Both the position numbers and the translations under genes were made by a program. This document shows, one piece after another, positions 35,601 to 46,739 of a DNA stretch of 64,000 bases (the stretch's first letter is position 1; each line of letters starts with the position of its first letter). This DNA comes from Hypomyces perniciosus (lineage: Eukaryota; Ascomycota; Sordariomycetes; Hypocreales; Hypocreaceae). The stretch covers positions 3,348,001 to 3,412,000 of the forward strand of contig SPDT01000007.1 of NCBI GenBank assembly GCA_008477525.1, written 5' to 3'. A model generated the notes under the pieces. That model was not told the DNA's origin and ran no database searches. It saw only the letters and a program-made list of their open reading frames with translations.

Positions 35601-36645
35601 TGACCACCAGGGAACTCAACAATGGTTGGTTTGCCATCTGGGCCAGTGATTGTTAGTCGCGAGATAGAGCCATCGGGCCCTGGCGAGGCATTGGGTGTCG
35701 AGCCGAAGGTGATTGTATGGGGAGACAGAATGGTGATCTGAGTTGGCCCGGCGGAGCCTGGTACCCAATGCACATCAGTGTCGGTGGCCACAACGTATGG
35801 TGATGAGAAACCGGCAGGGGCCTGAGTGGGAGATCCGGGGGCGCCAGGAAGATCACTTGCATCGCCGTAGGGGGAGTTCCCATGGGTAATGGTGGCATCC
35901 GGAGTAGGAACAGGTCCGTTATTGCTGGAACCTTGGCCGTTGGGTGCACCGCCAGGCACTCCAGAATTTATGGAGGGCTGAGGATTGGACCAAGGAGCTT
36001 GTGCACTTGCGGCAGACGAAACGACAGGGGTGGGAACAGCATCGGTGTAAACAGGGGCAGAAGGAACATTGGTAACAAGGGGACCATAGTTATCGCCAGA
36101 GTCAGGGCCGTCACCCCACACGTCGATGGTCAGAGTCGTGAAAGGCTTGACGGTGGATGCTGCTTGGGGAGATTGGACTGGGGAGAGGAAAACAGTGGTG
36201 GTTGGGTAGATGGTTTGATAAATGGTCTGGTCGGGCTCAGAGCTGTCTAGCAGGGGGAAACCTGAAGGGTCCAAAGGGCTGGTAGGGTGGACAGTGACAA
36301 AGACAGTTGTGGTGCCTTGAAGGAAGCAGGTGGGAGCGGAGGGGAATGCACTTGGGGTGCCCCCGACTGTGTTCGCTGGGTTGCCGTTGGAAATTCCGCT
36401 TGGATTTCCGTAGGCGTTGTTGTCAGGACTGCCACCAGGGCCGCCGTTGGGGAAATTGCCTGGGTTGCTACCAGGATCACCGCCGGGATGTCCGCCTTCA
36501 TTGCCATTGGGCATTCTGGAACCCATTGGTTAGTAGTCAGTCAATCCACGAGCGGAGTGTCAACTTGCCCATAGCCAGTAGCTTGGGCACTTGAGTGGTG
36601 CGCCAAGGCGGCTGTCAAGACCGCCAGAGACGTGGGGACACGCAT
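32693..36645 (-). CDS. Repeat-rich secreted/cell-wall protein, with an in-frame TAG
   Basis: Large predicted extracellular protein of unknown function. Exon 1 (36645-36569) codes a signal peptide, MRVPTSLAVLTAALAHHSSA. It joins exon 2 (from 36515) through a GC-AG intron (donor gcaagt, preceded by TATGG). Exon 2 codes a Gly/Asn/Pro-rich start and then repeats built on the pattern TTCTSYTxLGPDGLPTVV. It reads open to a TAG at 33928-33926. The same frame continues past the TAG into 33925-33717, then exons 33663-33433 (edge about 33432) and 33373-32693, which code a compact C-terminal domain (NPSGDFWFSEGFLISPP, WCEFEISAYTYSSGS, ending NDDYIWELVQ), possibly of the DUF7371 type (unverified). The TAG may lie within an 84-nt intron (33963-33880) that keeps frame, or may be a true nonsense change. 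Confidence 0.7.
33926..33928 (-). other. In-frame TAG within the repeat-rich secreted gene
   Basis: Codons on both sides of the TAG are in one frame (GSGLP, stop, NGGSVPTEAMYG). A CAG-to-TAG change would give exactly this. A candidate 84-nt intron with donor gtaatg (33963) and acceptor gtgccag (33880) would remove it, but the donor and branch site are weak. Confidence 0.75.
34200..35560 (-). repeat. Internal protein repeats in the secreted gene
   Basis: At least seven units related to (T/S)CTSYTILGPDGLPTVV plus a Ser/Thr/Pro spacer. Adjacent pairs are nearly identical: PTATNAGPTDVITGAPNKIS against PTATNPGPANVITGVPNQIS, and a doubled GIPPFTPGN-(D/G)-AVTTC block. Such similarity invites unequal crossing-over and, in fungi with RIP, mutation. 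Confidence 0.85.
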
Positions 36646-37747
36646 CGTGGACGGAAGAGGCCTCAGCCGGGTGTTGAGAAAGTCGATGGAACGAATGCGA
36701 ATCGTTACTCAGCTAGAGAGAAATGAATCCAATGCAGACGAGATGACTCCACGGACTGAAAGAAAACAAACGAATGGGATGAAGATTAAAGAGAGAAGAA
36801 AAATTGAAGGATGAAGAGGTAGAGGAAGAAAGGAGAAGAGAAAAGATTTCATCTATGTATGAGGAGGAGAAGGGCTCGAGCCCCCAAGGAGAGGGAGAAG
36901 GCGCGCCTGTTGATGGGCAGGACTGCGTTGACGCAGTGGGATCGTAGGAACAAGATGGGAAGGCACGAACTCCCCTCACCGATATCGTTTCTCGTGCCGA
37001 CTTATCCAGACAGGGAAGACACTCACGTCATTATCGAGAGAGTTTGAAAGGTACCCAGGAACATGCAAAAGGGAGGAATTTTTTGGGATTTTCAATTTCA
37101 AGCACGAGCAAGATACAATTGGAATTCCCCTAAATGTTGTGATATGCGACATTTGGACTTGTCAATGGGTGTTTATCAGCCACAGCCCTCTCTGAAGACT
37201 TGTTACCTCCAGTACCAAGGTAAGGGGGAGCCCCGTAGATCGAGAGAACATGCGGACTAAAGCATCAGTGGCACCTTGTGCTGGGATTTCAGGCATTCAC
37301 CGGCCCTCACCTTCCTGATACCTAAGGAAACCAATAATCTATGATCTCATGACAGCGGCGTCAAGAATTCGGTGAGCTGGACCAGGAAGATGAGTCAGAA
37401 GAGCTGGCCCAGGGGAAGAAATCCACCTGAGAATTGACCGCCAGGTTCTGAAATGGCATCGAGAGACTGATGTTGATCATTTCAAAGTCTGATGTCTTCG
37501 CATATCGAGAGCTACCTAACAACAAGCGCCAACCCAGGAATCAGTATTTCTAGGGGGTATAACAAGAACACGGTTTAGTGAACACAAAACACCAGGAAAT
37601 TAAGAAGGTAGATAGATACCTGAGGCAAGGGCGGCATGTTTTCTGAACTGGACAAGTACCTTGATGGATGACACGACACCCAACGTCACAATCATGCGCG
37701 TGCTCCTTCCCCTTTCGCGAGCCCTCGGGTTTGTATGATGGCATCAA
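36646..37747. other. Intergenic region upstream of the secreted-protein gene
   Basis: A purine-rich (GA) strand from about 36700 to 36900, equal to a CT-rich leader on the minus strand. The rest has no supported gene. Confidence 0.45.
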
Positions 37748-38692
37748 TCAGACCACATCGTCTGAATATGGCGGTGGCGACGCTTCCTGCCCAGTGAAAA
37801 CCTCCGCTTCCCTTCGTTTCATCTTTTCCAATTCTGCAGCCCACATGGCTGAGCCTGCCGCTGTGGTCAAGAGGAAGAAGAATGACAGAATTGGCATCAG
37901 TTCTAGAATCATGGCCACACTTCCAAACCAGATGTAGTCCCATTCTAGGCTCTTCATCTCCTTCTTCTGTGCCTCCTTTGACAAGCCACGGAGCTGGAAC
38001 CAGCGGTAGTGCGACAGCTTGCCCATTCTTGTCCCTGTGATGATGATGAAGGCGAAGGTCCCGATGTAGGGCACAAGGTTAAGAGGGAGGAAGACGATGA
38101 GCTCGACGATCTGAATTGTGCTCCATGGATTGAAACATGCGGGACTTGTAGGCTTGCCCAGCATCCTAACAGCATTGGGAGCATCTTCAAAAAGGATTCG
38201 GTGGGGTGCGATCAGATCTCTCAGAGAGAGCTTGATGAACGTGGCCTAGGTAGCAAATGTTCAGTCACCCTTGGCACTCCCAATTCGACTCGCGATGTCA
38301 AAGCTTACGTCAAAAACATCCACGCGGCACTCATCCACAAAGAAGCCCTCAAAAAGGCCCTGGATAATCACCAGTCCCTCGCCCAAGACCAAGACCACCG
38401 CGTTGACCCATGCCCCCCAGCCGTGGAAGATGGCAAGAAATGCATATTGCGGGAGAAATGTGAAGGTGAAAAGGATGAAGTACACGAGTAGCGATATCAA
38501 CGACAGTGGGAGTAATCTGCTGTGGAAGAGAGGCCAAAATTCGCGGTTGCGCGTAAAATACCAGATTCCGCGGATTGGGAACGAGGCCGCAACTACAGCG
38601 CGCTTCAGATAGTTGTACAGCCGTCCGCCGCTGCGAGACAGCGTAGACTCCAGCCTATGTGGCAGAGAAGCATTTGCACGGATGGATGACAT
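37748..38692 (-). CDS. EI24/Rrt8-like multi-pass membrane protein
   Basis: Two exons (38692-38309, 38245-37748) give 293 residues. It resembles the fungal EI24-domain group that includes yeast Rrt8/Lds outer-spore-wall proteins, some of which sit on lipid droplets; that assignment is from family resemblance. Visible features: PIRGIWYFTRNREFWPLF before the first helix, hydrophobic segments near residues 60-90 and 92-118, then after the intron IVELIVFLPLNLVPYIGTFA and a last helix ILELMPILSFFFLL, and a cytosolic tail ending PPPYSDDVV. The PPPY could bind a WW-domain ubiquitin ligase. The exon junction joins VDVFD to ATFIKLSLRDL and keeps frame. The location, whether ER, lipid droplet or plasma membrane, is unknown. 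Confidence 0.78.
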
Positions 38693-39147
38693 TATGATTA
38701 TTTAGGCGGTAGAGAGGAGTGCGGGCTGTACTTCGTATGTCAGGCTAGATTGAGGGCCATTGTGGCGGCGGTCACTCAACGTATGAGGTTGGATGTTTGG
38801 AAGTCTCAGGGTCTTGAGGCGCGTAGTTGTTCGTCGGCCATACGTCACTCACCCAAGCCAAGGACAAGCCCCACTATTCCATCTTGGGGAAGAATGCAAG
38901 AGACGGATTCTCGCACTGCGCTTCATTTTAATCATAACAGCTTTTATGATTCTTTGTTTGAGTTCAAGAGAAGAAGGAACCCATCTCTATTCGTTGGTCA
39001 CAACGCTGATTCAGATTGAGTAAATGTTGTTGTGACAAAGGATGTGAATAATCCCACTGCGTTTCCGTATCTTCATTTGCGCCCTGCATTTATCCTTGTC
39101 ATGAGCGCCTGAAAAGAAGTTTCCGATGCTGTGACTGCTCTGAAAAG
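38693..39147. other. Short divergent intergenic region
   Basis: 455 bp between the EI24-like and GFA-like genes. Contains TACTTCGTATGT near 38730. Nothing else supported. Confidence 0.5.
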
Positions 39148-39657
39148 ATGCAAACCCATAACTCATCCTCACCAACGCTATTCAGATCATCGTGTCATCA
39201 ATTACTCGAAACATCTCCATCCGATAGGAGCACCAATCCGAAGATTCAGTGTCAATGCCGCACCATCTCTTTCCATGCCGCTCTCCCCAAACCACTCGAA
39301 GTTTACATATGCCACTGCCTCGAATGTCGGAGGCAGTCATCTTCAGCCTTTGGTGTCTCTGCTCTCTTCCCTATTGAGGGCATGCTGCCCTTTCCGGAGC
39401 ACCTACAACCTAATATCGGTGTATGGAAACGACCGACTGATGCGGGCAACACACTCGAGTGTTACTTTTGCAAAAACTGCGGTGTCAGATTAATACATAG
39501 GATCGTCCTACCCAATGGGAGCTCGGAGCCGATACTGTCAGTCAAGGGCGGGTGTTTGGAAGAACTCAGTCTGGACGGCGTTAAACACATTTACGCAAGA
39601 TCAGCCAAGATGCCAATACCAGATGGTGCTCCGGCATGCAAGCCCGCGGGTCTTTGA
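39148..39657 (+). CDS. GFA/CENP-V family zinc protein (glutathione-dependent formaldehyde-activating-like)
   Basis: Single exon, 169 residues. The family binds structural zinc through cysteines in a Mis18-like beta fold; some members add glutathione to formaldehyde, but most fungal copies have no known substrate. The expected cysteines are visible: CQC near residues 35-37, the pair set CHCLEC followed by RRQSSSAFGVSALF, and CKNCG further on. The first 33 residues (MQTHNSSSPTLF onward) are Ser/Thr-rich and lack family similarity; they may be a leader or an over-long start, and no intron is needed. The gene ends 57 bp before the convergent gelsolin gene. Confidence 0.82.
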   Translation: MQTHNSSSPTLFRSSCHQLLETSPSDRSTNPKIQCQCRTISFHAALPKPLEVYICHCLECRRQSSSAFGVSALFPIEGMLPFPEHLQPNIGVWKRPTDAGNTLECYFCKNCGVRLIHRIVLPNGSSEPILSVKGGCLEELSLDGVKHIYARSAKMPIPDGAPACKPAGL

Positions 39658-39714
39658 GTGCCTAAATTATCTCCATTCATATTACATATGGTCACCTTAC
39701 GTGCATATATAAAT

Positions 39715-40920
39715 TCAAACTTCAATCGCCTTCATAAATCCGTGGCTCTCATAGCCCTGCAAGACTTTACCGACCGGTGTCAAGTGAGCCTCCTCATCTA
39801 TCCCACTTGACTTAAGATGGCGGAGATATGCTTGTGCCACTTGTAGCCACTTGGCCTTTTCTGCTCGACTAGCTCTCTGACCTTCCCAAACCCAGATGGC
39901 CTTGCCGGCATCATCAAACAGAAACACGTCGTTGCCATCCAAATCAGTGCCGGTGACATGACCCTCTTTGACAAGGTCAAAAGATAGCTGGCCAGTTGCA
40001 TCACTGAGACGGAATAGCCGTCTTGGCCGACCTGCCGACCCCGCGCTAGACATTGCCCTTGACACAACTGGTCGCCTCTTCTGGAGCCCATCACGAGGTG
40101 TCGAATCATTGCCACCGAGAAGCTCGATGACCCGCCGCGCGCGACCCTCTGTCTGCGACAGGACCTCCACGTCGACGTACTTCGCAAGTGTCATGTCGTG
40201 AACCACCTGCGCCGCCTTGGCTTTCTCCAAAGGGCTGCAGTTCCGGCCTTGCCACACCCAGATCTTATCGCCCGTGTCAAGAATGAAGACATCCCCGTCA
40301 TCAAGGCTGCGCCAGATTGGTTCAACTTCATGAACCACCACGCCTTTGCTTCCGTGTCCGGCAGCTGGGTTTGTGAAAACTCGTAGTAGAGTGAGTATAT
40401 CCTCCTTCGTTGCCTCCTCGACATGATGGAAGCCAGAACGTACACCACCAGACCTGATGGAGATGCGAGGAAACAAGCCTAAGAAGTCCTCTGATGGCGC
40501 TTCCTGAATCTCGCGGTGTTGAGTCGCCGAGCTATTGAGGAACTCATCCAGCTCGACGGTCTTGTACGCAGCGGTTCCCGCCTCATCCTGTGTTGTATGG
40601 CTGCCAAGCCAAAAGAATATGTCATGAACCAGCCTTTCATTGCCGCCCTGGCTGCCCACCTTGACAGAGTTCAAGACGATGAAACTATCGCCATCGTAAA
40701 ACTGCCCATACTTTTCCTTGGGCCAAGGTACTACCTCAAAATTCTCTATGCGCCAGATATACAGACCTGGTGCTTTACCAATGCCACCGGTGTTCCAGGC
40801 CGGTTCTGTGGTGGCTGAATGGTATTTGACGCGATGATCAATTTCAGAGCCGATGAGCTCGACGTTACTGTCCTTGATGTCATACTCCTTAGGATGCACT
40901 AGACCCTGATGCGGCGCCAT
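39715..40920 (-). CDS. Gelsolin-repeat actin-binding protein (severin/fragmin-like)
   Basis: Single exon, 401 residues, three gelsolin-like repeats, as in severin and fragmin, which cut and cap actin filaments in a calcium-dependent way. Repeat 1 spans about residues 45-160 (GLYIWRIENFEVVPWPKEKYG, then GQFYDGDSFIVLNS and HDIFFWLGSHTTQDEAGTAA). Repeat 2 lies around 190-280 (SLDDGDVFILDTGDKIWVWQ). Repeat 3 covers about 305-395 (LDGNDVFLFDDAGKAIWVWE). The start MAPHQGLVHPKEYDIKD was preferred over an in-frame ATG 12 codons earlier (40956) because family members open at this point. Actin severing is a family expectation; a villin headpiece is absent. Confidence 0.88.
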   Translation of the reverse strand: MAPHQGLVHPKEYDIKDSNVELIGSEIDHRVKYHSATTEPAWNTGGIGKAPGLYIWRIENFEVVPWPKEKYGQFYDGDSFIVLNSVKVGSQGGNERLVHDIFFWLGSHTTQDEAGTAAYKTVELDEFLNSSATQHREIQEAPSEDFLGLFPRISIRSGGVRSGFHHVEEATKEDILTLLRVFTNPAAGHGSKGVVVHEVEPIWRSLDDGDVFILDTGDKIWVWQGRNCSPLEKAKAAQVVHDMTLAKYVDVEVLSQTEGRARRVIELLGGNDSTPRDGLQKRRPVVSRAMSSAGSAGRPRRLFRLSDATGQLSFDLVKEGHVTGTDLDGNDVFLFDDAGKAIWVWEGQRASRAEKAKWLQVAQAYLRHLKSSGIDEEAHLTPVGKVLQGYESHGFMKAIEV

Positions 40921-41370
40921 TTCGTAAAAGATGGCCCTCAGCCGGGCGAATGTCAATGTGAAAATGAGGATGTGGTATTCTGTGATGTATAGAAGTAGTA
41001 CTACGGAGTACTACTAGTAGTCTTATATCATGATAGTAATACTACTACATACTACTACCTACCTACTACTACTATATACGCTGAAAGGCGTGTGGAGATA
41101 CACTGTGTGTGAAACAGCAAAAGGCGGGGATAGTTTGCCCCTGGAACCCCACCCGGAGAGGCCGATCGTTTCAAACTCAGAGCTCCGTGCGAAACTCCGC
41201 AAGCTGACTTAAGCCGGAGAAGTACGATCTTTGCAAAGCTCCAAAGGCGGCGTATTGTACTTCGCTGAGTATGGAGGCATATCAAGAGCCAAGTCTTCAA
41301 TGGCTGGGCCTCTATATAGAAATACTGTAATATTGCTTTCCCCATGGTCTCCTGATGTATTGATAAAATG
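40921..41370. other. Region between gelsolin and COG5
   Basis: 450 bp upstream of gelsolin and downstream of COG5, both on the minus strand. It is rich in TACTACTA triplets and holds a perfect TACGGAGTAC at 41002-41011. No gene. Confidence 0.5.
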
Positions 41371-42702
41371 TCATCGTAGGTTGTTCACCACGCTTCCTAC
41401 CATGACAGCAATTTCACGGTCCCAGTTTGCTTCCACCTTGGCCTTTCCTTTCCCACTTGACAGCGCATTTGGTGGTTGGGATCCCTTGATGACAGCTTGC
41501 CGAATCGCGTCCCCCACGACGTTCTTGTTAGAGCGAAGCGTTCGCGCGACAACACCGCCCCGGTTAATAATTTCCTGGACACGCGCGGCAATGCTACTGG
41601 CTGTTGTGCGCCAAAAATAGGAGGCAAGGGAACCCGTTTCGAGATGGGAGAGTAGGGGTTGGATAAGATTGTGCTGTTTCTGTTGTGAAGATTTTGGCAG
41701 CAGAGGATGGGAAGGAGGCTTGGTAGCCTCGAGGATAAGCTCGAGTGAGATGATGTTTTGACATTTAGACGTGACCTCGGTGAGGGCTTTGTCCAGAGTG
41801 GGAAGCTGTCCCAAGGATCGCGACAAGGACGTGACGCTGGTCTGCAACGAAGAACGAATGTAGGTGTCGAGAGCTTGGAGTAACAGTCGTGGCGCCCATT
41901 TGTCAGACTTGATACCCAAGGTTGACGATAGTAGGTAGAGAGCCGTCATGGCGGACACTAGCTTCGCTCGCGCTTCCTCGCCTTGTGTGAATGCCATATT
42001 ACCCGGGATGGAAAATTCGCGAATAAAGCGCTCCGAGACCTCGCGGACAGATCGCTCGGTGGGCACAATGACACTGTCTTGTAGGCTTCGGATCGCATCG
42101 ATCTTGTCAAGTCCACGACCCTCTCCTCCTGGAGCGTTATTGTCTAATACCTCACGTAAAGATAAAATCGTGTATGAGCATCGAACCAGAGCACCGTGGT
42201 CTTCTTTGGTGGCACTGGAGCCACCCAGCTCGGAGAATTGAAGCTCAAGTTGCCTCCCCAACTGCAGGCATCTTCCCACGGACCGACCCAACCTCAGCGT
42301 CTCCCACAATCGCAGTGCTACCTGGCGAACCTCCTCAGCTTCAGCATGCTTATTGATAACATCCTTCTCTAGCTGTTTATAACTGTCATTAAGGCTCTTT
42401 ATCTGCGTATCGAGCTCAGAAATGATGCGCTTGCTGGCATTGGTTTGTGATTGGGTGTATTGGAGTAAGGGGACGGCGGATCGGGTCGTGAGGAGGTCAA
42501 TATGGGAGTCGATCTCTTGGGCGTCGAAGAGAACTCGAGACAAGGGCGTGGAGAGATCTAGCGGAGAGTCATTGGGGTTGTTTGTGGTAACGACTAAAGA
42601 GTTTGCAAACGACGCAGGGGCGAAGTCGGGAGAAAGGAAGGCCTCGTAGTCGATATACGATGGTTCGTCGAGAGGGGGAGGGCTCGCTGGTGTGGCCGCC
42701 AT
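41371..42702 (-). CDS. COG5: Conserved oligomeric Golgi complex subunit 5
   Basis: Lobe-B subunit of the COG tether, which captures retrograde vesicles at the Golgi and keeps glycosyltransferases in place. Single exon, 443 residues, close to yeast Cog5 in length and shorter than the animal protein. The N-terminus has the family motif YIDYEAFLSPDFAPASFANS followed by the coiled-coil region LLQYTQSQTNASKRIISELD and LNDSYKQLEKDVINKHAEAE. A helical-bundle region follows to the end. The start MAATPASPPPLDEPSYIDYE is the first ATG and agrees with homologues. It shares a promoter of about 690 bp with the divergent membrane-protein gene. Confidence 0.88.
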   Translation of the reverse strand: MAATPASPPPLDEPSYIDYEAFLSPDFAPASFANSLVVTTNNPNDSPLDLSTPLSRVLFDAQEIDSHIDLLTTRSAVPLLQYTQSQTNASKRIISELDTQIKSLNDSYKQLEKDVINKHAEAEEVRQVALRLWETLRLGRSVGRCLQLGRQLELQFSELGGSSATKEDHGALVRCSYTILSLREVLDNNAPGGEGRGLDKIDAIRSLQDSVIVPTERSVREVSERFIREFSIPGNMAFTQGEEARAKLVSAMTALYLLSSTLGIKSDKWAPRLLLQALDTYIRSSLQTSVTSLSRSLGQLPTLDKALTEVTSKCQNIISLELILEATKPPSHPLLPKSSQQKQHNLIQPLLSHLETGSLASYFWRTTASSIAARVQEIINRGGVVARTLRSNKNVVGDAIRQAVIKGSQPPNALSSGKGKAKVEANWDREIAVMVGSVVNNLR

Positions 42703-43393
42703 CTCACGGGGATCGAAAGAAATAGGGATATAATAGCTGAAGCACTAGCAACTAAGTAGTGGTTGTCTTCAATTCCAATGCGTCGCTCTGTCGCAGATTG
42801 GTGAGAGATCGCGGAGGCGATGCAGCTCGAATGGTTTGATCCTTTGGGTCTTTGGAGGAGCGTTTTCGTGTGGAGGTCAAATAAGCCGCCCCGCACTGTG
42901 TCGGCACAGCCGGACGGGTGAGTGTGGCTGGACGGTCTTATCCTTATGCAGGCAAGCAGCACTGCAAATCACCGTTTTCGGGCTTTTCGTCGCCTCCCGG
43001 GCTGCAGATGAGTGAGGTCATCGGCCTGTGCGGAAGTCAAAGGTCTTACACTGTTTCTTACTGTGAAGAAGTTCAGACGTATCGCGGGTTTTTCGGCGAC
43101 ACAGCACCGGCACCGGCACGTCCGGCAGCAAATCTCAACGTCTTTGCCATCAAGACGCCTCGTTAGTTCCTGCTGTTTTTATCTCTCTTCCATGCCTCTA
43201 TGTTTCTCCTGTCTTTGCTCTTCTTCTCGCCGCCCTTAACGTCTAAAATCCGGCCTTGATCGCGCCGTCGACGTGCTACATTGACTCGCGGACGGTTCGA
43301 GATAATATATCTATACCGATCAAGACTTTACGGGAGCGCGTCAATTGCGAACACGACATCAACGGACCGGTCTCCAGCCCGGTGCCCGGCGAG
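42703..43393. promoter_or_regulatory. Divergent promoter of COG5 and the DUF2434-like gene
   Basis: About 690 bp between two divergent starts. A small CACCGG repeat (accggcaccggcac, near 43105) is the only simple structure noticed. A frame in phase with the right-hand gene runs back to 43256, but the ATG at 43394 fits better as its start. Confidence 0.45.
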
Positions 43394-45179
43394 ATGGCAG
43401 CTCACCACGTCTTCGACGCTCGGGATCTCCTGCCCTTCCCGGACGGCGACAATAGCACTGATACCGTCTTCGGAGGTGTACACTTCAACCTTACTACTCT
43501 CGAGCACTGGAACTACACCTACTATAACAATGGCACCCTTTCCAATGGCTCCAACTGCTGGCTCACCTACAGACCCTATCAGCCTGTCCTCCTCTACACC
43601 AATGGCAGCTTTATCAACGCGACCTCATGCTACAGCGCCGTCGACCCAATTAGCACTCGAGGTTATACGGGAATTGGCTTCGCTGCCGCCTTCGGCCTTG
43701 CTCTCGTGCTTACGATTACCGTCCTTGCCAAGCACGGAAAACTATATCTACCCAAGGAAAGGCGCTTCTATCCCATCGGACGCCGCTGGCAGTGGTATTG
43801 GGGTTGTTTCGTCTCCGCTTGTGCTTTGATCAGTCTCTTCACCAACGTTGACATTGATCGATATCATGTCCAAGAGCTTCCTATTATAGTTACCTCCTTC
43901 TTCTGGTTCCTCATTTGCCAGGGAACCTTGGCGCTTGTCTGGGAAGCAGTTAGACACTGGGGCAGTTGGCAAGAAAGACAATTCATTGACCCTGACCCCT
44001 TTTCTCTCTCTCAGACCGACAGGCGTTCCCAAATTGAGTTCTGGATGCCCCTATGGTTCTATTTCTGGGTTTGGATGGTAAGTCCAAGCACCTCACCTAT
44101 TTTCTTAAAGTTGTGCCGAGATCGCTGATTTGTCTCTCCAGAACTTCTTCCTCGTGTGTCCAAGAAGCTGGACTTTTGTCCAACTGCAACGCTCCCCAGA
44201 CCAGACCATTGCAGAAGCCATTCCAACCGCCACTGGCGCCCGTTTCAAAGCTGGTGCCTTTTGCCTCGTCATCGCCTGGCTTACCATCTGTTTTTCCCTC
44301 CGTCATTCGGTTGCTCACTATAAACCCCGTCATCGTGGAATATTTAATCGGGTCATAGGCTTTGCAAAAGCTGTTCCCCTACGCTTTGTTTTGATCATTC
44401 CCATTTCCCTCTCTCTCATTGCATACCAGGCACTAATATCATTTGATTGGACCTTCTCCGTCATGCGATATGGTGGAATTGTGCCCGCCATATTTGCGTG
44501 GGGCTATGGTCCATCACTCTTAATTCTCTATATCCAAATCGCATATGGCTTTGCGACTCCAAATGAGGACAAGACACTGATTACGCAGAGACGAGATCGT
44601 GGCGACAACATTAACCGAGAGCTCGGAATTGTCAAGAAGCCAGCCTGGTGGCGGCGGGTCAGGGGCGAACACTTGGCCACGCTACGTGACAAGATTTCAA
44701 ACAACGTCAGCGAGGTTGGAGGACAAAGGGGCACGGGCCGCCGGGTAGAGGATGATATGGAGAGACACGCACGACTGGAAGCCGAGATGTCGGCTATCAA
44801 CGACGACGACATTGAGCTGGGTAGCATGCGGCAAACGGGTTCGTCTAATCCTCGGGTTGATCGAGCAGGTGTGAAGAGCATCACATCTAGTACACCAGCG
44901 GCACCTCTCCGCTACACAGGAAAGTCCGAACGACGACAAACAGAGCGGACGGTAGAGTCTTTTGCCGGCGTTCTCTTCCCTAGCAATGCCGATGCCGAGA
45001 GAGCCCGGCGCACGGCCGAGCTTACACAGGATGGCCCTCCGCCGCCATATAGGGATGATGGCCGAGGACGGTCAAGCCATTCGGGTCGGCCAACTACTCC
45101 CAGAAGGGAGAATAGCACAGGCACAACTAACTCTATCACAGCCCCGCCCCAACAAGTACGGAGTATGCTGGATGTATAA
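43394..45179 (+). CDS. Multi-pass glycoprotein of unknown function, DUF2434-like
   Basis: Two exons (43394-44077, 44142-45179) give 573 residues. The N-terminal 95 residues look extracellular or lumenal, with many N-X-S/T sites (FNLTTLEHWNYTYYNNGTLS, NGSFINATSC). About seven hydrophobic segments follow, starting GYTGIGFAAAFGLALVLTIT, with WYWGCFVSACALISLF and LPIIVTSFFWFLICQGTLAL. The C-terminal 200 residues are charged and disordered (DNINRELGIVKKPAWWRRVR onward), with Ser/Arg/Pro stretches and a PPPPYRDDG motif. The pattern agrees with a fungal family of unknown function that I recall as DUF2434; that name is unverified. The start at 43394 gives MAAHHVFDARDLLPFPDGDN; a frame-extending ATG at 43256 would add 46 residues without similarity. 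No role can be assigned. Confidence 0.75.
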
Positions 45180-45903
45180 CCCAGGGGAAAACGGCAGTGC
45201 ATAATAGTAATGCAAGCATCTGAGGCCGCCTGGGCGGATGTATGTTAAGGGGCAAATAGGTGTTATACTGGGACAGAAGGCCTATCTCAGCAAAAGACGG
45301 ATTCTTCGGAGTTTGTGGTAACTCCTGTATTAAACGATGTATACCTTGTGTTTATGGACTTAGTAATGAATGAACTTGATAAAGACTTGGGAGAGAATGT
45401 TTTGGGGCTTAGCTTGAGCATCGCCTTTGAATGAGGATGATATCAAGGCACACACGCTCGGAAGCTTTGCAACATATTTACATAGATGCCATGATACACT
45501 AGTTGGCAGTTTAGGGGAGCAGGTTGTCTCTCCACATATAGCACAAACCCCGCTACATCCATATGATGTCAGATGAACAAGGTGAGGAGGATACTGAGAC
45601 TTCAAATGGCTCCTGTCATCCAGATGTAGCTACTATTAGGCCACTACACCGTGAAGAGGCCGGATTCCAAATTAGTTTCCAGGCGAGGCTATCACATCAA
45701 CAAGCCAAGGTCGGTTGAACATCAATCCAAAACCAAACGTCAAGTTAGTTTAAGGTTAGAGCCCATATTTCACACCGCTGTTATGACTGCAAGCTGGGTA
45801 AGTCAAAAGGAAGATGCTAGCTTGGTGGTTAGTGGAGAAAGAGGCTAAGTATAGGTAGCGTCCAAGAATTCCAGATTGTCATCATCGGAGGATGCAGAGG
45901 GTT

Positions 45904-45945
45904 TAACGGGTTGAACGGGTTGAACGGGGCGAACGGGTTGAACGG
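45904..45945 (+). repeat. 9-bp tandem repeat GAACGGGTT
   Basis: Four to five units (TAACGGGTT, GAACGGGTT, GAACGGGGC, GAACGGGTT, GAACGG). On the minus strand the unit reads as an Asn-Pro-Phe-like tripeptide, but no gene model supports coding. Confidence 0.8.
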
Positions 45946-46712
45946 AACAGAAAGATGAGAATTTAGAGTCAAGCCTAAAAAGGGTAAAGCGGCTAGAAGT
46001 CCTAGTAGAGTCAGGCCATGAGGTTCAACGTCTCGTAGAGTCGAAGTTTCAATCAATCCATGTAATGCACGTAATATACCTAAATATGGTGATGAGACAT
46101 GTCATAATCTGGCAAACAGACTAAAGGCAAGATCCCGAGGAACAGCACATGGTATCTATGTAGGTACAGAGCAATAGTGCTAGCATCTTCAAAGAACAGG
46201 GGCCAAAAGTCTCGGGCACTGGTCATGCATCTGATGAGATGCTGCACGTCGTCCTTACCCACCACTACTGCTAAATTGGAGGCATATGGGCGTTATGGTG
46301 GGTCTCAGAATGAGATCCATCGATGATCCGAGCGAAGCGCCATGATAAATGGGGAGAACTGGCGGTGAAGGGAGGAAGAATAGGATCGATCTTATGGATG
46401 TAGATCACCGTGACAGTAGCTGTTTATATCTCGTATACATAGGTACCTAGTAGGTAGTATATTTTTATAAGTATGAAGTACTCCGTACGGTGTATGTAGA
46501 TCGGTCGCCACGCGTACCTGCTATAGCGGCGTAAGCACATCCATACTACTACTACAAACCGTCCTGGACGTTCGGTTGTGAGTCCTGGTATTGCGTGGAC
46601 AAGCAGACGACTACGGAGTAGATGGTGTGGAGAAGACGAGTGGCCAGTAACATGTCGCTGTGGCTACAGGAACCAACTGGAATTAATCCCTTACAGCTGC
46701 TTCTCAGCCCAT

Positions 46713-46739
46713 TTGACGAGCCTGACGGGCTTGACGAGT
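46713..46739 (+). repeat. 9-bp tandem repeat TTGACGAGC
   Basis: Three units: TTGACGAGC, CTGACGGGC, TTGACGAGT. Same unit length as the array 800 bp to the left but a different sequence. Confidence 0.7.

Noticed and set aside
32693..45179. A biosynthetic or effector cluster
   Set aside because: The genes here (secreted repeat protein, EI24-like, GFA-like, gelsolin, COG5, DUF2434-like) share no pathway and include conserved housekeeping members.
45829..46056. Minus-strand frame with repeated NPF-like tripeptides
   Set aside because: Produced by a 9-bp tandem array; no start context, splice partners or further coding signal.
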